Shown piece after piece: positions 1-7,390 of a stretch of DNA of 64,000 bases; position 1 is the stretch's first letter; every line of letters begins with the position of its first letter. The notes under the pieces are model-generated. The model was not told the origin of the DNA, searched no databases, and saw only the letters and a list, made by a program, of their open reading frames with translations. The position numbers and the translations under genes are program-made. Location: positions 1 to 64,000 of the forward strand of contig NZ_FRDJ01000001.1 in NCBI RefSeq assembly GCF_900143265.1, given 5' to 3'. Source of the DNA: Fervidobacterium gondwanense DSM 13020 (lineage in GTDB: Bacteria; Thermotogota; Thermotogae; Thermotogales; Fervidobacteriaceae).

Positions 1-259
1 AAACCTTCCAATAATGCCCTGATGGTTCCATGCCTAAGATTACGTTGTTTAACCCTTCCTTTTGCTTAATAATTCTTATTTTTTCCTCTAACATTTTAAT
101 ACCATCTATGGTATTATTAATCTTGAAAGGGCTAATCAAATCAATTCCACGATAATCAGTCATCCTAACCCAATGATTTCTTTTAGCAACATCAATACCG
201 ACAATTAGAGTGTCTTGAGAAATTCTTGAAACTTTTGGATTAACATACTTTTGTTCCAT
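1..259 (-). CDS. IS110-family transposase, N-terminal part (runs off window start)
   Basis: Reading leftwards from an ATG at 259, an open frame runs to the window edge and gives about 86 residues. It shows the IS110 DEDD signature VGIDVAKRNHW near residues 20-30 (first catalytic Asp) and GMEPSGHYWK near residue 80 (the conserved Glu). IS110 enzymes are RuvC-like recombinases that insert the element without terminal inverted repeats, guided by a structured RNA from the element's non-coding end. The ribosome binding site AGGAGG lies 7 nt before the ATG, inside a strong hairpin (see next entry). The C-terminal half is outside the window, so whether the element is intact cannot be told. Confidence 0.9.
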   Translation of the reverse strand, partial: MEQKYVNPKVSRISQDTLIVGIDVAKRNHWVRMTDYRGIDLISPFKINNTIDGIKMLEEKIRIIKQKEGLNNVILGMEPSGHYWKV

Positions 260-260
260 G

Positions 261-317
261 GTATCGCCTCCTGATTTTAGTGTGATGGGGTAATTATATA
301 TTATCAGGAGGCGATAC
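261..317 (-). promoter_or_regulatory. Hairpin sequestering the transposase ribosome binding site
   Basis: Positions 261-275 and 303-317 are perfect 15-nt inverted copies around a 27-nt loop. In the transposase mRNA the 3' arm contains the AGGAGG Shine-Dalgarno and ends directly before the ATG. When the transcript starts outside the hairpin, the stem should hide the ribosome binding site. This arrangement is known from other insertion sequences (IS10, IS200) as protection from read-through activation. Its use here is inferred. Confidence 0.75.
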
Positions 318-373
318 TTTTTTCAAAATCTATTTTTCCTTACAGGAATGCTATTATTAAGGATATCATAAAC

Positions 374-464
374 ACTATACTACAACCACAAGCTTAGAGA
401 AAACTTAGAAAAATCCAGAATAATATTCTAAGGATTTTCTAAGAATATGGGTGTAGAATATAGT
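374..464. repeat. Nested imperfect inverted repeat between IS110 end and SHOCT gene
   Basis: An inner stem pairs 404-416 (CTTAGAAAAATCC) with 432-443 (GGATTTTCTAAG), one base bulged, and extends inwards through AGAAT/ATTCT. An outer stem pairs 374-387 (ACTATACTACAACC) with 449-464 with small mismatches. The whole could fold as one long hairpin on either strand. It could be part of the IS110 non-coding end, where guide RNAs of this family are encoded, or a structured leader of the SHOCT gene. No promoter was firmly placed. Confidence 0.5.
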
Positions 465-490
465 TGTGATTCTGAACGGAGGTGATAAAT

Positions 491-760
491 ATGATGCGTT
501 GGTGGTATGGATTTCCCGCTTTTGGTGCAGGTTGTGGTGGTTGGTTTGGAGCACTTTGGTGGTTGAAGCCTATAATTTCTTTCGGGCTTTTCATATTGGC
601 TGTATACATAATTTACAGATTATTCTTTGCTAAGGGAGTGTTTTTGAGACATAAGTCAGAAGCAATCCAAATCTTAGACGAAAGATTCGCAAGAGGAGAA
701 ATCACAGAAGAAGAGTACAGGAAAATGAAATCGCTTTTGGAAGAAAATAACCACAGATAA
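491..760 (+). CDS. Small SHOCT-domain membrane protein
   Basis: Short protein (about 89 residues) with an aromatic, glycine-rich N-terminus (MRWWYGFP, WFGALWW). One or two hydrophobic segments follow at about residues 25-50, then a C-terminal SHOCT motif (ILDERFARGEITEEEYRKMKSLL). SHOCT is a short helical oligomerisation domain often found at the C-terminus of small membrane proteins; its role is poorly defined. The ribosome binding site GGAGGTGAT at 479-486 favours the ATG at 491 (or the next codon at 494). An upstream in-frame GTG at 482 lies inside the ribosome binding site and is rejected. It is followed by a terminator and has no operon partner. No specific function can be assigned. Confidence 0.8.
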   Translation: MMRWWYGFPAFGAGCGGWFGALWWLKPIISFGLFILAVYIIYRLFFAKGVFLRHKSEAIQILDERFARGEITEEEYRKMKSLLEENNHR

Positions 761-839
761 AATTACAACTGAGACAATGCAGAACCGCCCCCCAGTACCC
801 CTTTTACTTTCCCCTCCCAGTGGAAAAGAAAGAAAAGAT

Positions 840-870
840 GCCCCCAGCGCAAACATGGGGGCGTTTTTGT
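840..870 (+). terminator. Rho-independent terminator after SHOCT gene
   Basis: The stem GCCCCCA (840-846) / TGGGGGC (856-862) has a 9-nt loop and is followed by GTTTTTGT. An A-rich stretch lies before it, so it may also act for the converging minus-strand operon that ends at 889. Confidence 0.85.
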
Positions 871-888
871 ATTCAAAAACTTTTTTCA

Positions 889-2085
889 TTAACGCTCTGC
901 TTTCTTGAAACCAATTAAATCAAGCCCTTTTTGAACATATTTGTTCTTCATGACTATATCCCAAATCATACCGGTTTTGTAGTTCTCAATCATCAAGATC
1001 TCTATTCCCTTATCGATGCCTATATACATCTTAGAAACCCAACTTTTGTCGAGATTGTATGCGTCTTTAAAACCATACTCTCCCCATAGTTCAGGAACGT
1101 TGTCGAAGTAGTATTTGGCCGTGTCTTCAACGATTTCAGGTGTAAATATTATTGAACCGATTGCACCACACGGTGGAACTGTTCCATCCGTTTTGTGCTG
1201 GGTGTTGTTGTTTGCTGATGGTGGTGCACCGAAATCTCCCCTGTAACCTTGCGGTGAATCGCAAGCTGTCAACCCCCACGACTTTTCATGCAAGGTCTTG
1301 TAATGATCGTGCATGTCTTTACAGAATTCCCAGTTGGCGAGCGTTGCCTTCACCGAATTTTCAAACCAATTTACACCATCTTTGTCTGCGATTTCCTTGA
1401 AATCGATCCATGCGTGCGAGAATTGATAAGTGAAGAGAGAGCCAGTGTACGTGTAGATGAGTTCATAATCTTTGTACCTTCCGATTTTTCTTTCGAACGA
1501 ATAGTACACAGATGGGTCGATCGAGTGAGTCGGTGAAGCTACTCCGAGGATATACATAATCAACTGCTCGGCGTATCCATCCCAATTCCCGAAAAATCCC
1601 CTCTCGTAAGTGTAGCCCATATAGTATTGGTTCTTCTTGATGTCAATATACCATGGAAAATCTACACGCGCGTATATATCCTCAAAAGTACTGTAAACAC
1701 TTCCTCCGAAATATTCTCCGACCGTTAAAGCTCCCATCAAAAATAGTGCGGTATCGATGACGGATATTTCGGATTTCCACGCCCTCTTACCATCTTTCAT
1801 GTTTACGAAGTGGATAAAGAAACCATTTTTCTGCTCAACTCTATCTCTAAACGTTTCGAGAGTTTTTAAAGCTCGTTGATAACCATCATTCTTCGAAATC
1901 CAACCACGTTCAACAGCAATTGGTATAGCGCTCAATCCAAATCCAACTGAAGCGATGCTTGATACAGACTTTTCTAAGGTGTTGTCCAGTATGAGCCCGT
2001 AACCTTCATCTGTCTGAGATACTTCATTCCAGAAAAAGTTGAACGATAATCTCTGCTCTAACTCAAGTATTTCGTTTTGTTTCAT
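889..2085 (-). CDS. GH144-type (PF10091 glycoamylase-like) glucanase, cytoplasmic
   Basis: Paralogue of the adjacent secreted enzyme, about 398 residues, with no signal peptide. It carries the PF10091 signatures: SEISVIDTALFLMGAL near residue 120, an aromatic-rich middle (YTGSLFTYQFSHAWIDF), and NNNTQHKTDGTVPPCGAIGSI followed by FTPE near residues 295-315. Characterised members of this fold are GH144 endo-beta-1,2-glucanases and sophorohydrolases; older annotation says glucoamylase. Lacking a signal, it probably trims imported oligosaccharides in the cytoplasm. GGGAGG 11 nt upstream favours ATG at 2085. A TTG at 2112 would overlap the upstream stop by 4 nt and is the alternative. It is the last gene of the operon. 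Substrate is inferred. Confidence 0.75.
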   Translation of the reverse strand: MKQNEILELEQRLSFNFFWNEVSQTDEGYGLILDNTLEKSVSSIASVGFGLSAIPIAVERGWISKNDGYQRALKTLETFRDRVEQKNGFFIHFVNMKDGKRAWKSEISVIDTALFLMGALTVGEYFGGSVYSTFEDIYARVDFPWYIDIKKNQYYMGYTYERGFFGNWDGYAEQLIMYILGVASPTHSIDPSVYYSFERKIGRYKDYELIYTYTGSLFTYQFSHAWIDFKEIADKDGVNWFENSVKATLANWEFCKDMHDHYKTLHEKSWGLTACDSPQGYRGDFGAPPSANNNTQHKTDGTVPPCGAIGSIIFTPEIVEDTAKYYFDNVPELWGEYGFKDAYNLDKSWVSKMYIGIDKGIEILMIENYKTGMIWDIVMKNKYVQKGLDLIGFKKAER

Positions 2086-2108
2086 CGTCGAAATGTCCTC
2101 CCATTCCT

Positions 2109-3383
2109 TCAATTTTTCTTATAAACAAATCCCAAATTTTTCAGACCTTCCTTAACATATTGAATATCCATAAAAACCTTCCAAACAATTTCGTCTTTGT
2201 AATTTGCAATCATTACTAACGTGATCCCTTTATCTATGCCTATGTAATCCGTTGCGTACCAGTTTAAATCCAAGTTGAACGCATCCTTCAGTCCGTATTT
2301 TCCAACGAGATTCGGCAGTTTGTAGTAGTTTTCTACAGCCCAAAGGGTTTCCTTTGGCGTAAAGACGATCGAACCGAGCGCTCCAGCCGGCGCTAACGTT
2401 CCGTCTATCTGGTGCACCGTGTTGTTGTTTCCAGAAGGGGGGGTTCCAAGAAGCCCGTTGTAACCTCTATTTGTATCGCACGCAGTGACGCCCCAACCGA
2501 TTGTAAAGCTTTTGAACTTTTCTGAGTTATCAATACAGTAATTGTAATTTGCAAGGCTTGCTTTGACAGAATTTTCGTACCAATTTACTCCAAGTTTATC
2601 ATACCAGTTCCTGAAGTCTATCCATGCGTGGGAATATTGATATGTGAAAAGTGAACCGAACCAAGAGTGTATGAACTTTTCGCCCTTGTAGCTACCGTAA
2701 TTTCTTTTAAATGAGTAATAAACAGCTGGATCTATTCGGTACTTCTCATTCGGAGTTCCAGCTCCAAGTATGTAGAGCATCAGCTGTTCAGCATAGAAAT
2801 CCCAATGTCCTTCAAAACCTTTTTCCGGATAGTACGCCATGTAGAAATAGTTTTTCACAGGATGAACCATCTTGTTCCAGTTTATGCGTTCATAAAGTTG
2901 TCTTGCCTTATCCCAAACTTGTCCTCCAAAGTATCTTCCCGCTGTGAGCACACCACACATCAGTATCGCGGTATCTATCGTCGATACCTCACTGTTCCAA
3001 GCACGTTTTCCAGTGTTGATGTCTAAGAAGTGATAGAAGAAGCCATTGAAGTGCTCAAGTTTGAGTAGTGTCTCTAAAGTTCCTAAAGCCTTTTTGTATC
3101 CATCTTCCTTCGTTATCCATCCTTCCTCCACGCCGATTACAAGCGCTGTCAATCCAAATCCCGTTGAAGCGATGCTTGCAATCGTTGGGTTACCTGGGTA
3201 CCTATCGCGCACCAAACCGTAACTAGGACTCTTTTCATTCCAGTTCGTTTGCTCAAGGAAGTACATGAACGAGCCTTTGTACTCTTGCAGCAGTACATCA
3301 GGCAGAACATTCCGAGCAAACGTTGATAAGCTCAGAATTACTAAAAAGAAAACAAGAGTGCTTTTAATCTTAGAAGCCGACAT
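2109..3383 (-). CDS. GH144-type (PF10091) glucanase, secreted
   Basis: About 424 residues with an N-terminal signal peptide (basic start, hydrophobic stretch to about residue 23, ending STFA). The body shows PF10091 motifs: SPSYGLVRDRYPGNPTIASIASTGFGL near residue 55-80 (split here across two strands of the fold), WNSEVSTIDTAILMCGVL near 130, and NNNTVHQIDGTLAPAGALGS near 330. GH144 enzymes cut beta-1,2-glucan internally or release sophorose. Export suggests it depolymerises glucan outside the membrane for the ABC importers encoded upstream. GGGTG(AGG) places the start at ATG 3383; the GTG at 3392 lies within the ribosome binding site. It is followed immediately by the cytoplasmic paralogue. 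Confidence 0.78.
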   Translation of the reverse strand: MSASKIKSTLVFFLVILSLSTFARNVLPDVLLQEYKGSFMYFLEQTNWNEKSPSYGLVRDRYPGNPTIASIASTGFGLTALVIGVEEGWITKEDGYKKALGTLETLLKLEHFNGFFYHFLDINTGKRAWNSEVSTIDTAILMCGVLTAGRYFGGQVWDKARQLYERINWNKMVHPVKNYFYMAYYPEKGFEGHWDFYAEQLMLYILGAGTPNEKYRIDPAVYYSFKRNYGSYKGEKFIHSWFGSLFTYQYSHAWIDFRNWYDKLGVNWYENSVKASLANYNYCIDNSEKFKSFTIGWGVTACDTNRGYNGLLGTPPSGNNNTVHQIDGTLAPAGALGSIVFTPKETLWAVENYYKLPNLVGKYGLKDAFNLDLNWYATDYIGIDKGITLVMIANYKDEIVWKVFMDIQYVKEGLKNLGFVYKKN

Positions 3384-3443
3384 TTTCCTCACCCGCTTTC
3401 AATTAGCATCTAACTCTTCTATCTATATCTTACTCACGACATC

Positions 3444-4367
3444 TCACTCACCAGTTATTCCAGTCCTGTCTATACTTTCAACAAACCAGTCTTGAGCGAA
3501 GAAATAAATCAGGAGCAGAGGTACGATGCTCAAGAGCGTGCCCGCCATGACAACTGCCTCATTTATTGTTCTGCCTGTAGCAACGCCGGGCGTTGCTTGA
3601 TATATCCTTCTGAACGTATCTTCGAATCTTTGAAGTTGCAGCGGCAGAGTCGTCCACTTTTCGCCCAAGTACAGCGCCGTAATAACCGTATCGTTCCAGT
3701 ACCACACAAGCGAGAACAAAAACGATATCAGATATGCCGGCACAGCGGAAGGTGCGACGACTTTGTAGAAAACGGTGAAGGTTGATGCACCATCGATTTT
3801 GGCTGCCTCCTCAAGCGATTTTGGGAACATGTTGAAGAATTGGTAGAAAATAAGAATGAATATTGCACTCCTGATTCCTTGCGCAAACGTTGCGGGCAAG
3901 ACCAACGACCATATCGTGCCGAGAAGATTCAAATCCTTAAACATGAGGAACTGAGGAATCATAGTTACTTGTGGCGGTAATATGAAAGTGGCAATAGCTA
4001 TCGCAAGAAGGATATTCTTTCCTGGAAATTTGAATCTCGAGAATCCGTACCCCACTAACGATGCTGAGAACGTTTGGAGTACAGACGGCACTACTGATAC
4101 AATTATCGTTTGAATAAGCACGTTTGCATAGTCTAAAACCTTAGCCGCATCTTTGAAATTGCCTGTGTACAATTTGGTAGGAATCCACTTCACTAAGGGG
4201 TTAACTAAATCTGAAACATCCATAAAACTGTAAGAGAGCATGTATATAACCGGATATACGAAGACGAATCCGATGAGAAGCAACAGAAAATATGTACTCG
4301 CAAGCTGAACTGAATTGACAGCTCTCTTCTTAATCAAGAGCAGTTCGTACTTGTTTGTCTTGCTCAT
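3444..4367 (-). CDS. Sugar ABC transporter permease, MalG type (pair B)
   Basis: 307 residues, six hydrophobic segments, starting with an amphipathic cytoplasmic stretch before TM1 (residues 22-45). The coupling-helix EAA loop reads [26 protein letters not shown] near residue 185 (key residues E, A, G and the P of the VxP turn). It is the inner-membrane half of a CUT1-type carbohydrate importer. It overlaps the upstream permease by 4 nt (ATGA), so the two are translationally coupled and form the heterodimer. It lies after the DUF5696-type gene and before the secreted glucanase. No ATPase gene is nearby, so a shared ATPase is expected. Confidence 0.88.
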   Translation of the reverse strand: MSKTNKYELLLIKKRAVNSVQLASTYFLLLLIGFVFVYPVIYMLSYSFMDVSDLVNPLVKWIPTKLYTGNFKDAAKVLDYANVLIQTIIVSVVPSVLQTFSASLVGYGFSRFKFPGKNILLAIAIATFILPPQVTMIPQFLMFKDLNLLGTIWSLVLPATFAQGIRSAIFILIFYQFFNMFPKSLEEAAKIDGASTFTVFYKVVAPSAVPAYLISFLFSLVWYWNDTVITALYLGEKWTTLPLQLQRFEDTFRRIYQATPGVATGRTINEAVVMAGTLLSIVPLLLIYFFAQDWFVESIDRTGITGE

Positions 4368-5230
4368 GACACCCTAACCCTCTTTCTGTATATAGACGCT
4401 ATCAACACAAAGGCACCGATTACTATCAGAATTGCGATGAAGTAAATCCAAGAAAGTGCTGATGCGTAGCCCAACCCTCTTTCCGGTCTGTACATATCTA
4501 CAAGTATTTTTTGTATTATAGGGCTTGTTGCGAATGTTGATACAGTAACGATAGTGTAGATTATGTTAACGAGCGTAAAAGACGCAAGAACTGGCATAGT
4601 TATTTTCCAGAGCATCTGCCAGCTTGACGCACCGTCGATCTTTGCCGCTTCGTACATGCTCCTGTCTATCTTCTGCAAACCTGCAAGGTAGATGAGAATC
4701 TGTACACCAGAGTACCAGAGTATCATTATAAATCCTGAAATAAACATTCCAACTACCCTTGCAAACGCAGGTGGAAGGCTTGATTGCAGATCCCGTATAA
4801 ACTGGAAATTAGCCAAACCAGAGAACGTCATCGCACCTTTATCCATAAGTTTACTAAAAACAGGACCGCTTGATATTACAACTGGTAGGAAATAAATCGT
4901 TCTGAAAAATCCCCTGCCCTTTATTTTCATGTTCAAAAGCAAAGATGTGACAAGTGCAAAAGATACGATGATCGGCACAAAAACAAACATCTGCATGAAA
5001 TAATCTATAAGAAGCTGTGGATAATTTACGTCCGTCAAAAACGCATCTTTAAAGTTTTTTAATCCGACGAAAAACGTCCTCACACCCTCGGCTGTCACTT
5101 TCACCTCGTTGAGGCTGTAATAGAAAGTTCGTATCAGCGGTATTAAAGTAAAAATCAAGAAACCTACGATCCAAGGCGAAACAAAAATTAATCCCTTTAT
5201 AGCTTCGCGCGTGCTGAGTTTCAATTTCAC
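4364..5230 (-). CDS. Sugar ABC transporter permease, MalF type (pair B)
   Basis: 288 residues. First TM is at about residues 15-35 (FVSPWIVGFLIFTLIPLI) and the EAA loop [21 protein letters not shown] is near residue 190. It starts with GTG at 5230 behind GAGG. It is the MalF-type partner of the permease that overlaps its stop codon. It follows the DUF5696-type gene by 15 bp. The second permease pair in the same operon (9422-11214) suggests either two importers or two substrate chain-length ranges. Confidence 0.87.
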   Translation of the reverse strand: MKLKLSTREAIKGLIFVSPWIVGFLIFTLIPLIRTFYYSLNEVKVTAEGVRTFFVGLKNFKDAFLTDVNYPQLLIDYFMQMFVFVPIIVSFALVTSLLLNMKIKGRGFFRTIYFLPVVISSGPVFSKLMDKGAMTFSGLANFQFIRDLQSSLPPAFARVVGMFISGFIMILWYSGVQILIYLAGLQKIDRSMYEAAKIDGASSWQMLWKITMPVLASFTLVNIIYTIVTVSTFATSPIIQKILVDMYRPERGLGYASALSWIYFIAILIVIGAFVLIASIYRKRVRVS

Positions 5231-5245
5231 AGAACCACCTCTTCC

Positions 5246-7390
5246 TCACTGCTTATTAATTACCGCAAAGGACATAGGTTCTACGGTAATTCCATCTACA
5301 TTTATAACCTTGTCCGTGTAATTGAAGACTACAACAGTTTCATTTTCATAGGTGACCTTATATACGCCTTTCGAAATCTCCTGCCTGTGCCTTGGAACAG
5401 ATAAGAAAAATCCAAGCGCTTTGCTGTACAACTCTCGAGCTTCTTTGATCTTCTCGTACCAGTCAGTAAACTTAGTCGATATTAAATCTCTTGATTGCGT
5501 TTCAACAAGCTTTTCAGAATTCTCCCAAGTCAGGTAGAACGACGGAAGAACGCCGTATTCTATACATTTCAAAAGCTCGTAATTGTAATCTGAGGACAAA
5601 TTAAGCGGTTTTGAAAACACAGGACCGAAATGCCTGAGAATATACGGAACAATCGGAAATTCTTCATCCTCAATTTCGTACATGGAATTGGAAAGGGGAG
5701 CATCGGATATCATACCTGCAACTTTTGTTACATACCAGTTTGTCCCATATACGATAGCCTTTGACATCTTCGAAAAAGCCTCGCTCAATACCTCGAAGAC
5801 ATCTTGCCGGTTATCGGTGTAAGTGGAGTACATAAGCTTACCAAAGGTTCCAATCGCAAAATTGCTTATACCGTACTCTGAAAACTCCGCCAATTCCTCA
5901 TCTAAAATTCTTTTCACTGCGTACGGTGAGATTATGTAAGTATTTTCATACTCCATAAGCTGTTCTAATCTATTCTGTGCTATGTAGTTCTTTCGAACGC
6001 TTTTAGACTCTTTCGAAACACTGATATATTCAACGTAGAAATAATCTTTTGAAAGGTTATTTGCGTTATTCATAACTTTTTTCTCGAACGGAATATGGAT
6101 AGGAGAATTAATCGACAAACCGCCCTTCGAATAACCGCGCAAAACAAAAATGTTTTCTTTCGATATTCTGTTCAACATCTCTTTCATCTTCGTTAAATCT
6201 TCTTCCGTCGTCATTTCGACCAAAGAGTATCCAAAAGTGGATTTTTTAGCCTCAGACATTAGGATGTCGAACTTAAACATTGGTGCTCTTGATTCTACAG
6301 CAGTTTTTTCCTCTACGTACTCTTCAACAAATCGTCTAAGTAAAGAATACTCAAGAGAGTATTCAGACGGCTGACTTATGAAGAAATATCGGACTGAAAA
6401 ACTTGTCGTATTGATTTCCTCTTGAGGTATAGTTATACCTTCCCCAGCTTTGTTGAGCAACTTCTTGTGCATATCTCTCAAGACTATTCGCGGGGATATC
6501 CAGTTAAAAGGTGTAACAATACCTGATCTATACGCATTTATCTCTGCATAAAAGTCGCCTTTTTCGATAACACCCAAAAGCCCTTTCGAATTCTGGCCCT
6601 CGTTGTATATAATCCCATAAATTGGCAGAGCGTAGTTCTCGGGTGATTTTACGTTCTTGAAGTACTTGTAAGGGATAACTTCTTGGAACCCGATATCTTC
6701 ACCATACATCCTCATCTTCAATGGAGCGGTAGCGGTAGTTGTTTTTGAAAGGTCAATCTTTGCCCCGACACCGTCCGCTACTAAGAAACTTCCAGCTACT
6801 GTTCCTTTTGACGCTCCAATGTATGGATATACGTAAATTCCCAAAATCTTGTATTCGCTTTCTTTGATATTATTCACGGAAATCCTTAGAGAATCATCTA
6901 CGAGTTCGTAAATAACATCGAATGAGATCCCGACATTTCCGAATCTTACATGAGCTGTCAGCGATGAATCAGCATAAGAATATTTAGAAACCTCGCCATC
7001 TCTTGTCAAATACGCTCTCCTAACATTTTTAGAAGAGTCGTAAAATTCTACGCTGATACTTGAATTGAAGAACAGATTCCAAGTTTGGTTCAGTTCGCTA
7101 TCTTCATTCGGCATAACGGACTTCCAGATAGCACCATTTCGTTTGTCCTCGACTATGAACGCGAGTGATCTTGGATCGATACCAACACTTAGAATGTTAT
7201 TTTCGAGTTTCAGCAAATAATCCGGAACATGAAATCTGTAAGGTGCCTCCTCAAAGGTCTTTTGAGTGACCTGAGTAACAACCTCTGGTCCACTCTTAAC
7301 CAAGAGTGCTATGAGCACTATTGTTAAGAACACCAAAACGCTTTTAAAGGCAATTCTTCTTATCGCAGAATACTTATCTGACTTTAGCAC
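5246..7390 (-). CDS. DUF5696-type membrane-anchored protein of unknown function
   Basis: 714 residues. A single N-terminal hydrophobic segment (about residues 13-31, after basic residues) anchors or exports it. The rest is a large beta-rich extracellular region with motifs such as NGAIWKSVMPNEDSELNQTW and later a mixed alpha/beta part containing VLRGYSKGGLSINSP. It resembles the DUF5696 proteins found beside sugar ABC permeases and YIP1-type proteins in Firmicutes such as Paenibacillus; this is recognition by memory and no domain search was run. The start is GTG at 7390, overlapping the upstream gene by 17 nt. It may bind or process glucan at the cell surface, but no catalytic residues were recognised. 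Confidence 0.55.
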   Translation of the reverse strand: MLKSDKYSAIRRIAFKSVLVFLTIVLIALLVKSGPEVVTQVTQKTFEEAPYRFHVPDYLLKLENNILSVGIDPRSLAFIVEDKRNGAIWKSVMPNEDSELNQTWNLFFNSSISVEFYDSSKNVRRAYLTRDGEVSKYSYADSSLTAHVRFGNVGISFDVIYELVDDSLRISVNNIKESEYKILGIYVYPYIGASKGTVAGSFLVADGVGAKIDLSKTTTATAPLKMRMYGEDIGFQEVIPYKYFKNVKSPENYALPIYGIIYNEGQNSKGLLGVIEKGDFYAEINAYRSGIVTPFNWISPRIVLRDMHKKLLNKAGEGITIPQEEINTTSFSVRYFFISQPSEYSLEYSLLRRFVEEYVEEKTAVESRAPMFKFDILMSEAKKSTFGYSLVEMTTEEDLTKMKEMLNRISKENIFVLRGYSKGGLSINSPIHIPFEKKVMNNANNLSKDYFYVEYISVSKESKSVRKNYIAQNRLEQLMEYENTYIISPYAVKRILDEELAEFSEYGISNFAIGTFGKLMYSTYTDNRQDVFEVLSEAFSKMSKAIVYGTNWYVTKVAGMISDAPLSNSMYEIEDEEFPIVPYILRHFGPVFSKPLNLSSDYNYELLKCIEYGVLPSFYLTWENSEKLVETQSRDLISTKFTDWYEKIKEARELYSKALGFFLSVPRHRQEISKGVYKVTYENETVVVFNYTDKVINVDGITVEPMSFAVINKQ

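Larger units (their letters stand above)
1..317 (-). mobile_element. IS110-type insertion element, transposase-upstream end
   Basis: The partial IS110 transposase and the hairpin before it belong to one insertion element. IS110 elements lack clear terminal repeats, so the outer boundary cannot be placed by eye. It lies somewhere between about 317 and the SHOCT gene ribosome binding site at 478. The right boundary given here is only the outer arm of the hairpin. Confidence 0.6.

Noticed and set aside
889-3383. Tandem glucanase genes as one gene broken by a frameshift
   Set aside because: Both copies contain the full set of family motifs and differ in sequence and signal peptide, so they are a true tandem pair.
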